A program made the translations under genes and the position numbers. Below are positions 53,683 to 63,529 of a stretch of 64,000 bases of DNA, one piece after another; position 1 is the stretch's first letter, and each line of letters opens with the position of its first letter. The notes under the pieces are model-generated. The model saw nothing but the letters and a program-made list of their open reading frames with translations, had not been told where the DNA came from and made no database searches. Location: assembly GCF_004369205.1 (NCBI RefSeq), contig NZ_QFGA01000001.1, positions 1-64,000 on the forward strand, read 5' to 3'. This DNA is from Pelotomaculum schinkii (GTDB taxonomy: Bacteria > Bacillota > Desulfotomaculia > Desulfotomaculales > Pelotomaculaceae).

Positions 53683-54696
53683 ATGGGAGATAGAATTATT
53701 TCGGCTGCATCCAAACCGGAGGATTTTGATACGGAAAACAGTCTTCGGCCCAGCAGGCTGGAAGACTACATCGGGCAGGAGAAGGTCAAAGAAACAATTT
53801 CCATCTTTATTCAGGCCGCCATCGGCCGGGGTGAGGCGCTGGACCACGTGCTGTTGTTCGGCCCGCCGGGTTTGGGTAAAACAACCCTCGCCAATATTAT
53901 CGCCAACGAGATGGGTGTGAATATTCGTACCACATCCGGTCCTGCCATAGAGCGACCCGGTGACCTGGCCGCCATACTTACCAACCTGACTGCTGGAGAT
54001 GTTCTTTTTATCGATGAGGTCCACCGCCTGAGCAGGGCTGTTGAGGAAGTCCTTTACCCGGCTATGGAGGACTTCGCGCTTGACATAGTTATTGGAAAAG
54101 GACCTGGCGCGAGGTCGCTAAGACTGGAACTGCCCAGGTTCACCCTGGTCGGAGCGACAACCAGAGCCGGACTGCTGACCTCCCCTTTGAGGGATCGCTT
54201 TGGTGTAATGAGCAGGCTTGATTTTTACCAGCCGGAGGAACTGGTTTTAATTGTGAAAAGATCTGCCCAAATTCTGGGGGTTGAGATCACCCGGGAAGGG
54301 GCTTTGGAAATCGCCGGACGCTCCCGCGGCACGCCCAGGGTGGCCAACCGTTTATTGAAAAGGGTGAGGGACTACGCCCAGGTGCGGGCGGATGGCCTTA
54401 TCAACCTGGAAGTCGCCATGGCTGCCCTGAGCTTCCTGGAAGTCGACCCGCTTGGCCTGGACCATTCGGACCGGACTCTGCTTAAGACGATCATTCAGAA
54501 ATTCGGCGGCGGACCGGTGGGATTGGACACCTTGGCCGCAGCTACCAGTGAGGAATCAGAAACGGTGGAAGATGTCTATGAGCCCTACCTGATCCAGCTT
54601 GGCATGCTGATCCGTACCCCTCGCGGACGGATTGTCACTCCAAGGGCCTTCCAGCACCTTGGCCTGAAAGATCAAAGAGAAGGGGGTCTCTTTTAA
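53683..54696 (+). CDS. ruvB: Holliday junction helicase motor RuvB
   Basis: A 337-residue AAA+ ATPase driving branch migration. Walker A GPPGLGKT at 60-67, Walker [11 protein letters not shown], sensor 1 [11 protein letters not shown] and the arginine finger region PLRDRFG are visible, and the C-terminal winged helix ends at [20 protein letters not shown] 53683 follows GAGGAG seven bases upstream; an in-frame TTG at 53668 overlaps that site. Its stop overlaps the queH start (TAATG). Confidence 0.97.
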   Translation: MGDRIISAASKPEDFDTENSLRPSRLEDYIGQEKVKETISIFIQAAIGRGEALDHVLLFGPPGLGKTTLANIIANEMGVNIRTTSGPAIERPGDLAAILTNLTAGDVLFIDEVHRLSRAVEEVLYPAMEDFALDIVIGKGPGARSLRLELPRFTLVGATTRAGLLTSPLRDRFGVMSRLDFYQPEELVLIVKRSAQILGVEITREGALEIAGRSRGTPRVANRLLKRVRDYAQVRADGLINLEVAMAALSFLEVDPLGLDHSDRTLLKTIIQKFGGGPVGLDTLAAATSEESETVEDVYEPYLIQLGMLIRTPRGRIVTPRAFQHLGLKDQREGGLF

Positions 54697-55250
54697 TGAA
54701 AATGCTGCTGCATACCTGCTGCGGTCCTTGCTCAATATACCCTGTGGAATATTTGAAAGAACAGGGCATGGAAATACAAGGTTATTTCTATAACCCTAAT
54801 ATCCATCCCTATACAGAATACGTTAAGCGCATGGACACGCTGCAAAAATTTGCAGCGAGTGTGGATATCCCCATCATTTGGGATGATGATTACAGGTTGG
54901 AGGAGTTCATCCGTAAGGTAGTCCACCGGGAAACCGACCGTTGCCGGGAGTGCTATGCCATGCGCCTCGAGGAGACGGCGAGGGCGGCCAAAGAAGGCGG
55001 TTTCGACAGTTTCACAACCACTCTCCTGGTCAGTCCCTATCAGAAGCACGAACTTATCCGTGAAATAGGGCTTGAATATGGTCAGAAATATGGCGTTCCC
55101 TTTTATTATGCTGATTACAGGCCCGGTTACCGGAAAGCGACGGCGCGTTCGCGGGAACTCGGTATGTATCGCCAGCAATACTGTGGCTGTATTTACAGTG
55201 AAAAAGATCGCTACTTCCGGCAATCTAAAAAGGAAGGGGCAAAGACCTGA
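54696..55250 (+). CDS. queH: Epoxyqueuosine reductase QueH
   Basis: A 184-residue QueH (DUF208) enzyme that reduces epoxyqueuosine to queuosine in tRNA, the last step of the pathway, and replaces QueG. Conserved cysteine motifs are LHTCCGPCSIYP (9-13), DRCRECYAMRLEE and QQYCGCIYS, which hold a 4Fe-4S cluster and a redox pair. It overlaps ruvB by one base. It agrees with queA and tgt located 2 kb downstream. Confidence 0.93.
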   Translation: MKMLLHTCCGPCSIYPVEYLKEQGMEIQGYFYNPNIHPYTEYVKRMDTLQKFAASVDIPIIWDDDYRLEEFIRKVVHRETDRCRECYAMRLEETARAAKEGGFDSFTTTLLVSPYQKHELIREIGLEYGQKYGVPFYYADYRPGYRKATARSRELGMYRQQYCGCIYSEKDRYFRQSKKEGAKT

Positions 55251-55251
55251 A

Positions 55252-55467
55252 GTGCTGGATAATATAGGGAAATTATTATTACTGTTTGGAGGCATTCTGG
55301 TTGTAAGCGGGGCGCTGATAATGCTGGGCGGCCGGTTGTTTGGTTTGGGCCGGCTGCCGGGAGATATATTTATTCAACGGGGTAATTTTACTTTGTATTT
55401 TCCAATTGTCACCAGCATTATCTTGAGTATTTTGCTGACCATTATTCTAAACTTGTTTCGCCGGTAA
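55252..55467 (+). CDS. DUF2905 small membrane protein
   Basis: A 71-residue protein with two membrane helices: IGKLLLLFGGILVVSGALIMLGG and FPIVTSIILSILLTIILNLF, joined by RLFGLGRLPGDIFIQRGNFT, which is the DUF2905 signature. The function is unknown. The start is GTG 55252, directly after the queH stop, with GGAAGGGG upstream; longer in-frame starts lie inside queH and are unlikely. The family is often found in this ruv-que neighbourhood in Bacillota. Confidence 0.85.
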   Translation: MLDNIGKLLLLFGGILVVSGALIMLGGRLFGLGRLPGDIFIQRGNFTLYFPIVTSIILSILLTIILNLFRR

Positions 55468-55557
55468 GCAAGGACTACCGGTTTTTTTTGGAAGGATTTC
55501 AGCGGTACTTGTCGAATTGATATCCCCATATGTATAAAATTGGGGGTTAAGTTAAAA

Positions 55558-56952
55558 GTGAGCTCTAAGAACCTTTGTTATCTGTTGTTGTCAATTGTTG
55601 TTTCGTTTCTTATGATGGTTCCCTCAGCTGTGGCGGCGCAAACTACCACGCCGGGCTTGGTGCGGGTAGAGCTGGCTAATCAGGTTGATTCTCTCGGCTT
55701 TACCGTCATTGGCAATTACCAATTGGTTGATCAATCTACAGGTAAATTGATAATGAAACTTGAACCAGGCGAAAAATGGCTGGTTACACTGCAGAACGGA
55801 CGTATCGCTCTGGCCGGACAGAGGGGCAAAAACGGTATTTATAAAGGGCCGGTAAGCGTGCAGGCGCAAACATTTCAAGCCTCCATACTGTCGGGCAATG
55901 GCGATTTAGTAGATAATAGCTACGCCGGTGAGCTATCTGTCATTAATAGTGACGGACGAGTGCTTCCCCTGGAGCAAGCTCAGGCGGGAATAACGTTTAA
56001 GGGTTCAAAAGGAATTGTTAACCTGAGTGAAGGCGGCAGCTTAAACCTTTTATCCTTGACCAGCAATGCGGGTACGACCAGGTACCGGGGCGATCTTGAG
56101 TTCCGGGTCGATGGCGGTAAGCTGACTGCAATAAATGAATTAAACATTGAAGACTACCTGTGCGGGGTGGTGCCTTCCGAGGCAATTCCCTCCTGGCCGG
56201 GGGAAGCCCTTAAGGCACAAGCTGTAGCTGCCCGCAACTACGCCCTGCAAAAGGTAGAAACATCACGGGGGGATAGGGCCAACCTTGGCTCCAATCAATA
56301 CGACCAGGTCTACGGTGGTTATGACGCTGAAACTGAAGCCACAAACAAAGCAGTTAAAGATACCAGTGGTATCGTGATGATGAGCCAGGGCAGCCTGGTT
56401 ACAGCCTTTTTCCATTGTTCCAGCGGAGGGTTTACTGAAAACAGTGAAGACGTCTGGCTAAACCCATTGCCCTACATCAAATCTAAGACAGATCCCTATG
56501 ATAAAAACGACAAGTACTATAACTGGCAGGTCACTTATTCAAACGAACAGCTGGCAGCGTTAATGACGCAGGCTGGTTATCCTATTAAAGAAGTGACCGA
56601 TATAGAGATCGAGGAAAGGACCTCATCTGACGCCAGAGTTAAAGATTTAACGGTTACCGGTGTGGGCGCCACAGGGAAGTCTGAGAAGATAGAGCTTTGC
56701 AACGCGGATAAAGTAAGGATAGCTTTAGGTTTGAAAAGCTCCCTGTTTGTCCTGGATAAAAACTATAACAAGGACAAAAGCCTGGCCAGTGTGAAGATAA
56801 CAGGCAGGGGATATGGCCACGGGCTGGGTATGTCACAGTACGGGGCCTACGGTATGGCCAGTCAAGGTTATAATTACCAGGATATCTTGAAATACTATTA
56901 TTCCGGAGTAACCCTCACCAGTCAATACGGCAGGTCATCTTCCCTGCGTTAG
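55558..56952 (+). CDS. SpoIID/LytB domain protein
   Basis: A 464-residue secreted protein with a signal peptide (LLLSIVVSFLMMVPSAVAAQ) and a SpoIID domain (about 175-460): GDLEFRVDGGKLTAINELNIEDYLCGVVPSEAIPSWPGEALKAQAVAARNYALQ, FFHCSSGGFTENSEDVW, and GRGYGHGLGMSQYGAYGMASQGYNYQDILKYYYSGV. SpoIID proteins are lytic transglycosylases that act in engulfment. The N-terminal 150 residues are of the type found in LytB-like homologues. The start is GTG 55558 after GGGGGTT. Placement in the ruv-que cluster is common in this group. Confidence 0.88.
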   Translation: MSSKNLCYLLLSIVVSFLMMVPSAVAAQTTTPGLVRVELANQVDSLGFTVIGNYQLVDQSTGKLIMKLEPGEKWLVTLQNGRIALAGQRGKNGIYKGPVSVQAQTFQASILSGNGDLVDNSYAGELSVINSDGRVLPLEQAQAGITFKGSKGIVNLSEGGSLNLLSLTSNAGTTRYRGDLEFRVDGGKLTAINELNIEDYLCGVVPSEAIPSWPGEALKAQAVAARNYALQKVETSRGDRANLGSNQYDQVYGGYDAETEATNKAVKDTSGIVMMSQGSLVTAFFHCSSGGFTENSEDVWLNPLPYIKSKTDPYDKNDKYYNWQVTYSNEQLAALMTQAGYPIKEVTDIEIEERTSSDARVKDLTVTGVGATGKSEKIELCNADKVRIALGLKSSLFVLDKNYNKDKSLASVKITGRGYGHGLGMSQYGAYGMASQGYNYQDILKYYYSGVTLTSQYGRSSSLR

Positions 56953-57075
56953 CGAAAATTAGCAAGTAGAAGACACTATGCCGCTGATGCGGCGCCAGCA
57001 GAAATTAAAATCAGCAATGTGGGTGCGAATTCAATTGCTCTTGTACTGCGGAGCAGTTTAAGGGACACCAAGAAT

Positions 57076-57303
57076 GTTCTCGAAAAGGCTTGACTTGCGG
57101 GCTTGGGGTTATCCGGAGAGAGCGGAGCACCTGGGTGCGTTCTGTAGCGCGTGCATTGCATGCAGTAAAGCTTAAATAGCGCGTAGCTACCGGATGGCAG
57201 TCTGTAGATGCGGTAGGCATAAGGCTCTTGTAGTACAAATGGAGAATTGCGAAGCGAGCGGAGGATAACCCCAAGCCCACTACCCCAGAGGCTTTTCGAG
57301 AAC
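57076..57303. repeat. 228-bp inverted-repeat element
   Basis: The ends GTTCTCGAAAAG and CTTTTCGAGAAC are inverted. Inside them, GGGCTTGGGGTTATCC (57099-57114) is exactly complementary to 57263-57278. The middle has the near-repeats TTCTGTAGCGCG and GTCTGTAGATGCG, and GTGCATTGCATGC. There is no ORF of interest. It fills the gap between spoIID and queA, 56953-57468, and may be a MITE or a structured RNA. Confidence 0.7.
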
Positions 57304-57468
57304 AAGTTAACAATAACGTTTACTTGCGATACACTCGCATTTATATATGATATAAAAATATTTAACATTAATTAGCTCCCGCATTTGTTGGATATCGCTT
57401 TCGTATACCGAACACTTATTTTCAGGTAAGAACTGTACAAGCGTAGATTAGGAGTTGAGTATTATCAG

Positions 57469-58494
57469 GTGAACCTTTCGGATTTTGATTATGACCTGCC
57501 GGAGGAATTAATTGCGCAGGACCCTTGTGGGTTAAGAGACAGATCGCGGTTGATGGTAGTCCCGTTGGATAGGGACGAGTTTGAACATAGATGTTTCAGG
57601 GATCTTCTAAAATATCTCAGGCCTGGTGACAACCTCGTGGTGAACGATACCAAAGTAATCCCGGCCCGCTTGCTGGGTGAAAAAAAAGTTACCGGAGCAA
57701 AGATGGAGGTCCTTCTGCTAAAAAAACTGGAGAAAGACCGGTGGGAGGCGTTGGTCAGGCCGGGCAAAAGAGCGCCAGCCGGTACCGAGATCACCTTTAA
57801 CCACGGGCTCCTGGAAGGCCGCATTCTGGAAGACACCGCTTACGGCGGCAGGATCGTGGAGTTTTATTACAACGGTTCTTTTGATGAGGTTCTCGATCGG
57901 GTGGGCTTAATGCCGGTTCCACCATATATTAAAAAGCCCTTATCGGACCGGCATCGTTACCAGACTGTTTATGCCCGGGAGGCTGGGTCGGCGGCGGCCC
58001 CTACTGCCGGGCTTCACTTTTCACCGGAACTGCTCAGCAGCATCAGGGCTATGGGAGTGACCATTACCCCGGTGCTTTTACATGTCGGCCTTGGTACTTT
58101 TCGCCCGGTGGAGGTGCAGGATATCAGTTTGCATCACATGCACGCCGAAAATTATGAGATATCCGGGGAATCAGCGGCTGCCATTAATCTAACCAAACAG
58201 CAAGGCGGCAGGGTTATTGCCGTGGGCACCACCACCACAAGGTGTCTGGAGAGTGTGGCGCAAGAGTACGGGCAAATACGTCCGTGTTCAGGGTGGACTG
58301 AGATCTTTATTTACCCCGGCTACCGTTTTCAGGTTATTGACGGCCTGGTTACCAACTTTCACCTGCCCAAGTCAACCCTGCTCATGATGGTCTCCGCCCT
58401 CGCCGGCCGGGATAGAATACTGTCAGCCTATGAGGAGGCCGTACGGCAAAAGTACAGGTTTTTCAGCTTTGGAGACGCCATGTTAATCGTCTAG
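57469..58494 (+). CDS. queA: tRNA preQ1(34) S-adenosylmethionine ribosyltransferase-isomerase
   Basis: A 341-residue enzyme that adds the epoxycyclopentane ring to preQ1 in tRNA. Signature parts are [49 protein letters not shown], and [30 protein letters not shown]. The start is GTG 57469 with TAGGAG about 15 bases upstream. The next gene, tgt, is 60 bases downstream, and the two belong to the same pathway. Confidence 0.96.
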   Translation: MNLSDFDYDLPEELIAQDPCGLRDRSRLMVVPLDRDEFEHRCFRDLLKYLRPGDNLVVNDTKVIPARLLGEKKVTGAKMEVLLLKKLEKDRWEALVRPGKRAPAGTEITFNHGLLEGRILEDTAYGGRIVEFYYNGSFDEVLDRVGLMPVPPYIKKPLSDRHRYQTVYAREAGSAAAPTAGLHFSPELLSSIRAMGVTITPVLLHVGLGTFRPVEVQDISLHHMHAENYEISGESAAAINLTKQQGGRVIAVGTTTTRCLESVAQEYGQIRPCSGWTEIFIYPGYRFQVIDGLVTNFHLPKSTLLMMVSALAGRDRILSAYEEAVRQKYRFFSFGDAMLIV

Positions 58495-58543
58495 ACTGTA
58501 CAATTCGCATGAAAAGAGTTAAAATGGGAAATAGTTGACTTAA

Positions 58544-59668
<1,125 letters not shown>

Positions 59669-59746
59669 AAGCCATATAAAAACTATTAAAAAAGAGGATT
59701 TTAAGTTTTAAACACGAATACAAAAAACAAGAAAGGAGGGCTGATA

Positions 59747-60037
59747 TTGGGTAGTAACTCCCAAATGATCTCCCTGCTGTATATAGTCGGGCTATTTGCC
59801 ATCCTGTATTTTTTAATGATCCGGCCCCAACAGCAGAGGCAGAAAAAACACCAGGAGATGATTAAAAATCTCAAGCCGGATGACCGCGTTATTACTATCG
59901 GTGGGATATATGGCACAATCGTTAAAATGAAGGATAACTCCTTAATCTTAAAGGTAGCCGATAATGTCCGGATAGAGGTCCTGCAATCCGCCATCTCCAA
60001 GGTAATCAGTATGGATGAAGGAGAAGGCAAGGAATAA
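59747..60037 (+). CDS. yajC: Preprotein translocase subunit YajC
   Basis: A 96-residue protein with one N-terminal membrane helix (MISLLYIVGLFAILYFLMIRPQQQRQKKHQEM) and the soluble YajC part LKPDDRVITIGGIYGTIVKMKDNSLILKVADNVRIEVLQSAI. It associates with SecDF. The start is TTG 59747 with AAAGGAGG eight bases upstream. It is followed, after one gene, by secD and secF. Confidence 0.93.
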   Translation: MGSNSQMISLLYIVGLFAILYFLMIRPQQQRQKKHQEMIKNLKPDDRVITIGGIYGTIVKMKDNSLILKVADNVRIEVLQSAISKVISMDEGEGKE

Positions 60038-60111
60038 GTAGATGAGGGTAGACCTGTGTCTACTCTTTTTATCGAATGCGTACTTGCTCATAACAGGGGG
60101 TTATGCAGTAC

Positions 60112-60771
60112 ATGATCACCCTTGAGGACATAAAGAAAGACCCTGTGGTTGACGCGTTTATCCGTAAAGGAAACAAGTACCTCGGTGTGCTGGGTTTTAC
60201 CGAGCACAGCTATCGCCATGTAAGCCTTGTCTCCAGTATTGCCAAAAACATACTGGAACGGTTGGGTTACCCGCAAAGGCAGGTTGAGTTGGCTGCCATC
60301 GCCGGGTATATGCATGATCTGGGAAATGTGGTCAGCCGCAACGAACATGGTATTTCCGGAGCGGTTATAGCTTATCCGATCTTGATGCAAACGGGAATGC
60401 ATCCCGAGGAGATCGCCACGATTATTTCGGCCATTGCCAACCATGAGGAACAGTACGGGCATGCTGTCAACAGCGTGGCGGCAGCCCTGATCGTGGCGGA
60501 CAAGTCCGATGTGCACCGTTCCAGAGTACGCAATACGGACTTTGCCACCTTTGATATTCACGACCGGGTCAACTATGCGGTTGAACATTCTTTTTTATGG
60601 GTTGATGACAACAAGCATACCATTACTATGGAGCTTACCATTGATACCGATATCTGTCCGGTAATGGAGTATTTTGAGATTTTCCTGAGCAGGATGATTA
60701 TGTGCCGGAGGGCGGCAACCTTTCTGAAGTGCAAATTTGAGCTGGTAGTGAACGGAGCTAAACTGTTGTAG
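60112..60771 (+). CDS. HD domain phosphohydrolase
   Basis: A 219-residue protein: HSYRHVSLVSSIAKNIL, GYMHDLGNV (HD pair), and AIANHEE give the H..HD..D metal set of the HD superfamily, which hydrolyses nucleotides or cyclic dinucleotides. The rest (VAAALIVADKSDVHRSRVR) is also typical. ATG 60112 is preferred over ATG 60103, which would be only two bases from AGGGGG. It lies between yajC and secD, a conserved location in some Bacillota. The substrate is not known. Confidence 0.85.
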   Translation: MITLEDIKKDPVVDAFIRKGNKYLGVLGFTEHSYRHVSLVSSIAKNILERLGYPQRQVELAAIAGYMHDLGNVVSRNEHGISGAVIAYPILMQTGMHPEEIATIISAIANHEEQYGHAVNSVAAALIVADKSDVHRSRVRNTDFATFDIHDRVNYAVEHSFLWVDDNKHTITMELTIDTDICPVMEYFEIFLSRMIMCRRAATFLKCKFELVVNGAKLL

Positions 60772-60805
60772 TATTTTTACGAGGTATGAGGGGGAGTACA
60801 AGCAA

Positions 60806-62041
60806 ATGAAGTGGGACAAGATCCTGAAATTAGCAGGGGTCATCCTGGTTGTGGCGGCAGTTGCTGTCCTGTCGGTTGTACCGCTGTTCCCGGGAGTTAA
60901 ATGGCTTCCTTTTGCAAATTTAATCAGACAGGGCCTCGACCTCAAGGGTGGCGTCCACGTGGTGCTTGAGGCGCAGGATACGCCGGAAGCGCCGGTAACC
61001 GACGACCGGGTTAAGCAGGCTATGGCCATCCTTGAAAACAGGGTTAACGCCTTTGGTGTTGCAGAACCGATTATTCAACAACAGGGGCCGAGGCGGATTA
61101 TCATTGAACTGGCCGGTGTGCAGGACCCTGACGAAGCGGTCGGCACCCTGATTAAAACCGCTTACCTGGAGTTTAAAACGGAAGACGGAACAACCGTGCT
61201 CACGGGCCGCCAGTTGAAAAACGCCACGGATAGTAAAAATCCCCAGACTGGACAGTATGAAGTCAATTTGGAGTTTGAGCCGGACGGCGCCAAAGCATTT
61301 GCTGAAATTACCGCGGCCAATGTGGGCAAGCGTTTAGCAATCGTACTGGACGGCAATGTGCTTCAGGCGCCGTCAATCGATGAGCCGATCCCCAACGGAA
61401 AGGCCCGGATTGCGCCCTACGAATCCCTGCCGGAGGCTCATAATATTGCCATCCTGCTGCGCTCCGGTTCGCTGCCGGTCAAGCTGGAAGTGATGGAAAA
61501 AAGAACCGTCGGGCCGACCCTGGGTGCCGACTCCCTGGATAAATCAGTGAAGGCCGGTATAGCCGGGCTGATTGGGATTGTAATTTTTATGTTGTTATAC
61601 TACCGGATTCCCGGCCTGGTGGCCAACCTGTCTCTCATTATCTATGCTCTTATAGTACTCATGATTTTTGCGGCCTTGCATGTGACCATGACCCTGCCGG
61701 GTATAGCAGGTTTCCTGCTGACCCTGGGCATGGCGGTGGATGCCAACGTGATTATCTTCGAGAGATTGCGGGAAGAACTCTGGTCCGGCAAGACACTGCG
61801 GTCTGCTATTGACGCCGGGTTCAAACGGGCCTTCGTGGCCATCCTGGACTCCAACGTGACCACCCTTATTGCCGGCGCAGTTCTTTACTATTTCGGGACA
61901 GGCCCAATCAAAGGGTTTGCCGTAACGCTTACAATTGGTATCCTGGCCAGCATGTTTACGGCCATCACCATGACCAGATGGCTGTTGCACCTCGTGGCGG
62001 GCAGCAATCTGGTACGGAACCTCAAATTGTACGGGGCATAG
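60806..62041 (+). CDS. secD: Protein translocase subunit SecD
   Basis: A 411-residue membrane protein with six helices and a periplasmic-type extracellular domain. FANLIRQGLDLKGGVHVVLEA, MAILENRVNAFGVAEPIIQQQG, GAKAFAEITAANVGKRLAIVLDG, LRSGSLPVKLEVMEKRTVGPTLG, and AGFLLTLGMAVDANVIIFERLREEL are the family motifs. It uses the proton gradient to pull secreted proteins across the membrane. It is paired with secF 15 bases downstream. Confidence 0.97.
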   Translation: MKWDKILKLAGVILVVAAVAVLSVVPLFPGVKWLPFANLIRQGLDLKGGVHVVLEAQDTPEAPVTDDRVKQAMAILENRVNAFGVAEPIIQQQGPRRIIIELAGVQDPDEAVGTLIKTAYLEFKTEDGTTVLTGRQLKNATDSKNPQTGQYEVNLEFEPDGAKAFAEITAANVGKRLAIVLDGNVLQAPSIDEPIPNGKARIAPYESLPEAHNIAILLRSGSLPVKLEVMEKRTVGPTLGADSLDKSVKAGIAGLIGIVIFMLLYYRIPGLVANLSLIIYALIVLMIFAALHVTMTLPGIAGFLLTLGMAVDANVIIFERLREELWSGKTLRSAIDAGFKRAFVAILDSNVTTLIAGAVLYYFGTGPIKGFAVTLTIGILASMFTAITMTRWLLHLVAGSNLVRNLKLYGA

Positions 62042-62056
62042 GGGGCGATTAATTTG

Positions 62057-62953
62057 ATGTTAAGGGAAAGAATGCCTTTCCATTTTATTAAACTGAGGAA
62101 AATATGGTATGCTTTATCCATCCTGATTATCATACCCGGGCTAATCTCCTTGTTTACACAGGGCCTGAACTTGGGTATTGATTTCAGCGGCGGCAGCCTT
62201 TTGGATTTAAAATTCAACCAGGCAACTTCTGTTGAGCAGGTCAGGAATGTGCTGCAAGGATTTGATCTCGCTGATGCCTCGATCCAGAGCAGTAATGAAA
62301 CTGATTTTATTATCAGGACCAGGGAACTGTCGGAGGAGGAAAATGAAAGTATTGTTACGGCTATTGACAGCCAACTGGGAGGCGTAACCCTGCAGCGGAG
62401 TGAACGTGTCGGCCCGGTCATCGGCCGCGAATTAATCGCAAAGGCTATATATGCCCTGCTGGCCGCTTCAGTCTTGATGGTCATTTATATTTCCTGGCGT
62501 TTTGAATTTAAACAGGGTGTCGCGGCGATTCTCGCGCTTTTGCATGATTCGCTGGTGGTGCTGGGTGTTTTCTCAATATTTCAGATTGAGATCGACAGTG
62601 CTTTTATAGCTGCGATATTAACCATTATTGGTTATTCTATAAACGATACGATTATCATTTTTGACCGGATCAGGGAGAACCTGCTTAACAAGAAAAAGGG
62701 CGAGGCTCTGGAGGACGTCATTAACTCCAGCCTCTGGCAGACCATAGCCCGTTCCATCAATACGGTGTTGATGGTGGAAATAATCCTTGTTTCTCTTTTC
62801 TTACTGGGTGGAACGACCATCCGCGGTATGGTCCTGGCCCTGCTGGTTGGTATAACTGTCGGAGCCTACTCCTCAGTCTGTTTCGCCAGCCCGTTATGGT
62901 TTGACCTGAAAAAACAGGAGCGCCGCGCCAAACCGGGTGCAGCACGGGCATAA
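62057..62953 (+). CDS. secF: Protein translocase subunit SecF
   Basis: A 298-residue membrane protein with six helices: KIWYALSILIIIPGLISLFTQGLNLGIDFSGGSLLDLKF, then RSERVGPVIGRELIAKAIYALLAA, and YSINDTIIIFDRIRENL. It acts with SecD. GGGGGCGA precedes it; the first codon may be TTG 62054 or the adjacent ATG 62057, which I use. It ends the operon. Confidence 0.96.
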   Translation: MLRERMPFHFIKLRKIWYALSILIIIPGLISLFTQGLNLGIDFSGGSLLDLKFNQATSVEQVRNVLQGFDLADASIQSSNETDFIIRTRELSEEENESIVTAIDSQLGGVTLQRSERVGPVIGRELIAKAIYALLAASVLMVIYISWRFEFKQGVAAILALLHDSLVVLGVFSIFQIEIDSAFIAAILTIIGYSINDTIIIFDRIRENLLNKKKGEALEDVINSSLWQTIARSINTVLMVEIILVSLFLLGGTTIRGMVLALLVGITVGAYSSVCFASPLWFDLKKQERRAKPGAARA

Positions 62954-62954
62954 A

Positions 62955-63000
62955 GCAAAAGGAAGCAGGGGGACGGGAAGCAGGGGGACGGTTCTTTTGC
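62955..63000. repeat. Tandem 15-bp repeat with flanking inverted repeat
   Basis: GAAGCAGGGGGACGG occurs twice in tandem (62962-62976, 62977-62991). GCAAAAG before and CTTTTGC after can pair. The sequence recalls REP-like repeats with GGGGACGG found across Bacillota genomes. It lies immediately after secF. Confidence 0.75.
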
Positions 63001-63106
63001 TTCCTACCCTGAAAACAAATGTACAGCTGTTCAGCCCACAGAGCGAAACCAAAAAAATGCAGGTGAGAATTCATTCGCACAGATGCTGAACGAAAATTCC
63101 GTCACG

Positions 63107-63138
63107 AAAGGCGTGTGGGAGACGACACGCCTTTTTGA
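63107..63138 (+). terminator. Terminator of yajC-secDF operon
   Basis: The stem AAAGGCGTGT / ACACGCCTTT with an eight-base loop is followed by TTGACGTTTTTTT. Confidence 0.85.
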
Positions 63139-63209
63139 CGTTTTTTTTATGTTCTTTCAGGAAACATTAATTGAGGAGATGTTCCTTTTCCAGATAAGGG
63201 GATGTAGTT

Positions 63210-63500
63210 ATGGTGGAAGAGAGCCGCCTTCTAAAAGTCCTTGAAGAGAGGATTGCCTGGCTGGTCACCAGTATGGAAAAGATGAAACTTGCAGAATACG
63301 TAAAGCTTCTTGATAATCCCTGGCGGCTTATGTATGTCAACTTTATAGCCGGCTTGGCCAGAGGGGTCGGTATCGCTGTGGGGTTTACCATTCTGGGCGC
63401 AGTCCTTTTATATTTCTTAAGGAAGCTGGTTGTGCTGAATCTACCGTGGATTGGCGGAATTATCGCGGAAATAGTACGGATGGTCCAGTTGAAAATATGA
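63210..63500 (+). CDS. DUF5665 family membrane protein
   Basis: A 96-residue protein. The first half is helical (LEERIAWLVTSMEKMKLAEYVKLLDNPWRLMYVNFIAGLARGVGIAVGFTILGAVLLYFL), with one strong membrane helix at about 51-70. The L..P.+....NF..G..RG.G...G.T motif is typical of DUF5665. The function is unknown. It has no strong ribosome site, with only GGGGAT about 8 bases before ATG. It probably pairs with the following DksA-type gene. Confidence 0.8.
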   Translation: MVEESRLLKVLEERIAWLVTSMEKMKLAEYVKLLDNPWRLMYVNFIAGLARGVGIAVGFTILGAVLLYFLRKLVVLNLPWIGGIIAEIVRMVQLKI

Positions 63501-63529
63501 ACGTGATAATCAAGGAGGTTTTAGTCGCC

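Noticed and set aside
55072-55251. Longer version of the DUF2905 protein starting inside queH
   Set aside because: The extension is basic, Cys-containing and unlike the family, and it overlaps queH; GTG 55252 is the better start.
57304-57468. preQ1 riboswitch upstream of queA
   Set aside because: The short AT-rich stretch lacks the aptamer pattern, and queA/tgt act after preQ1 synthesis.
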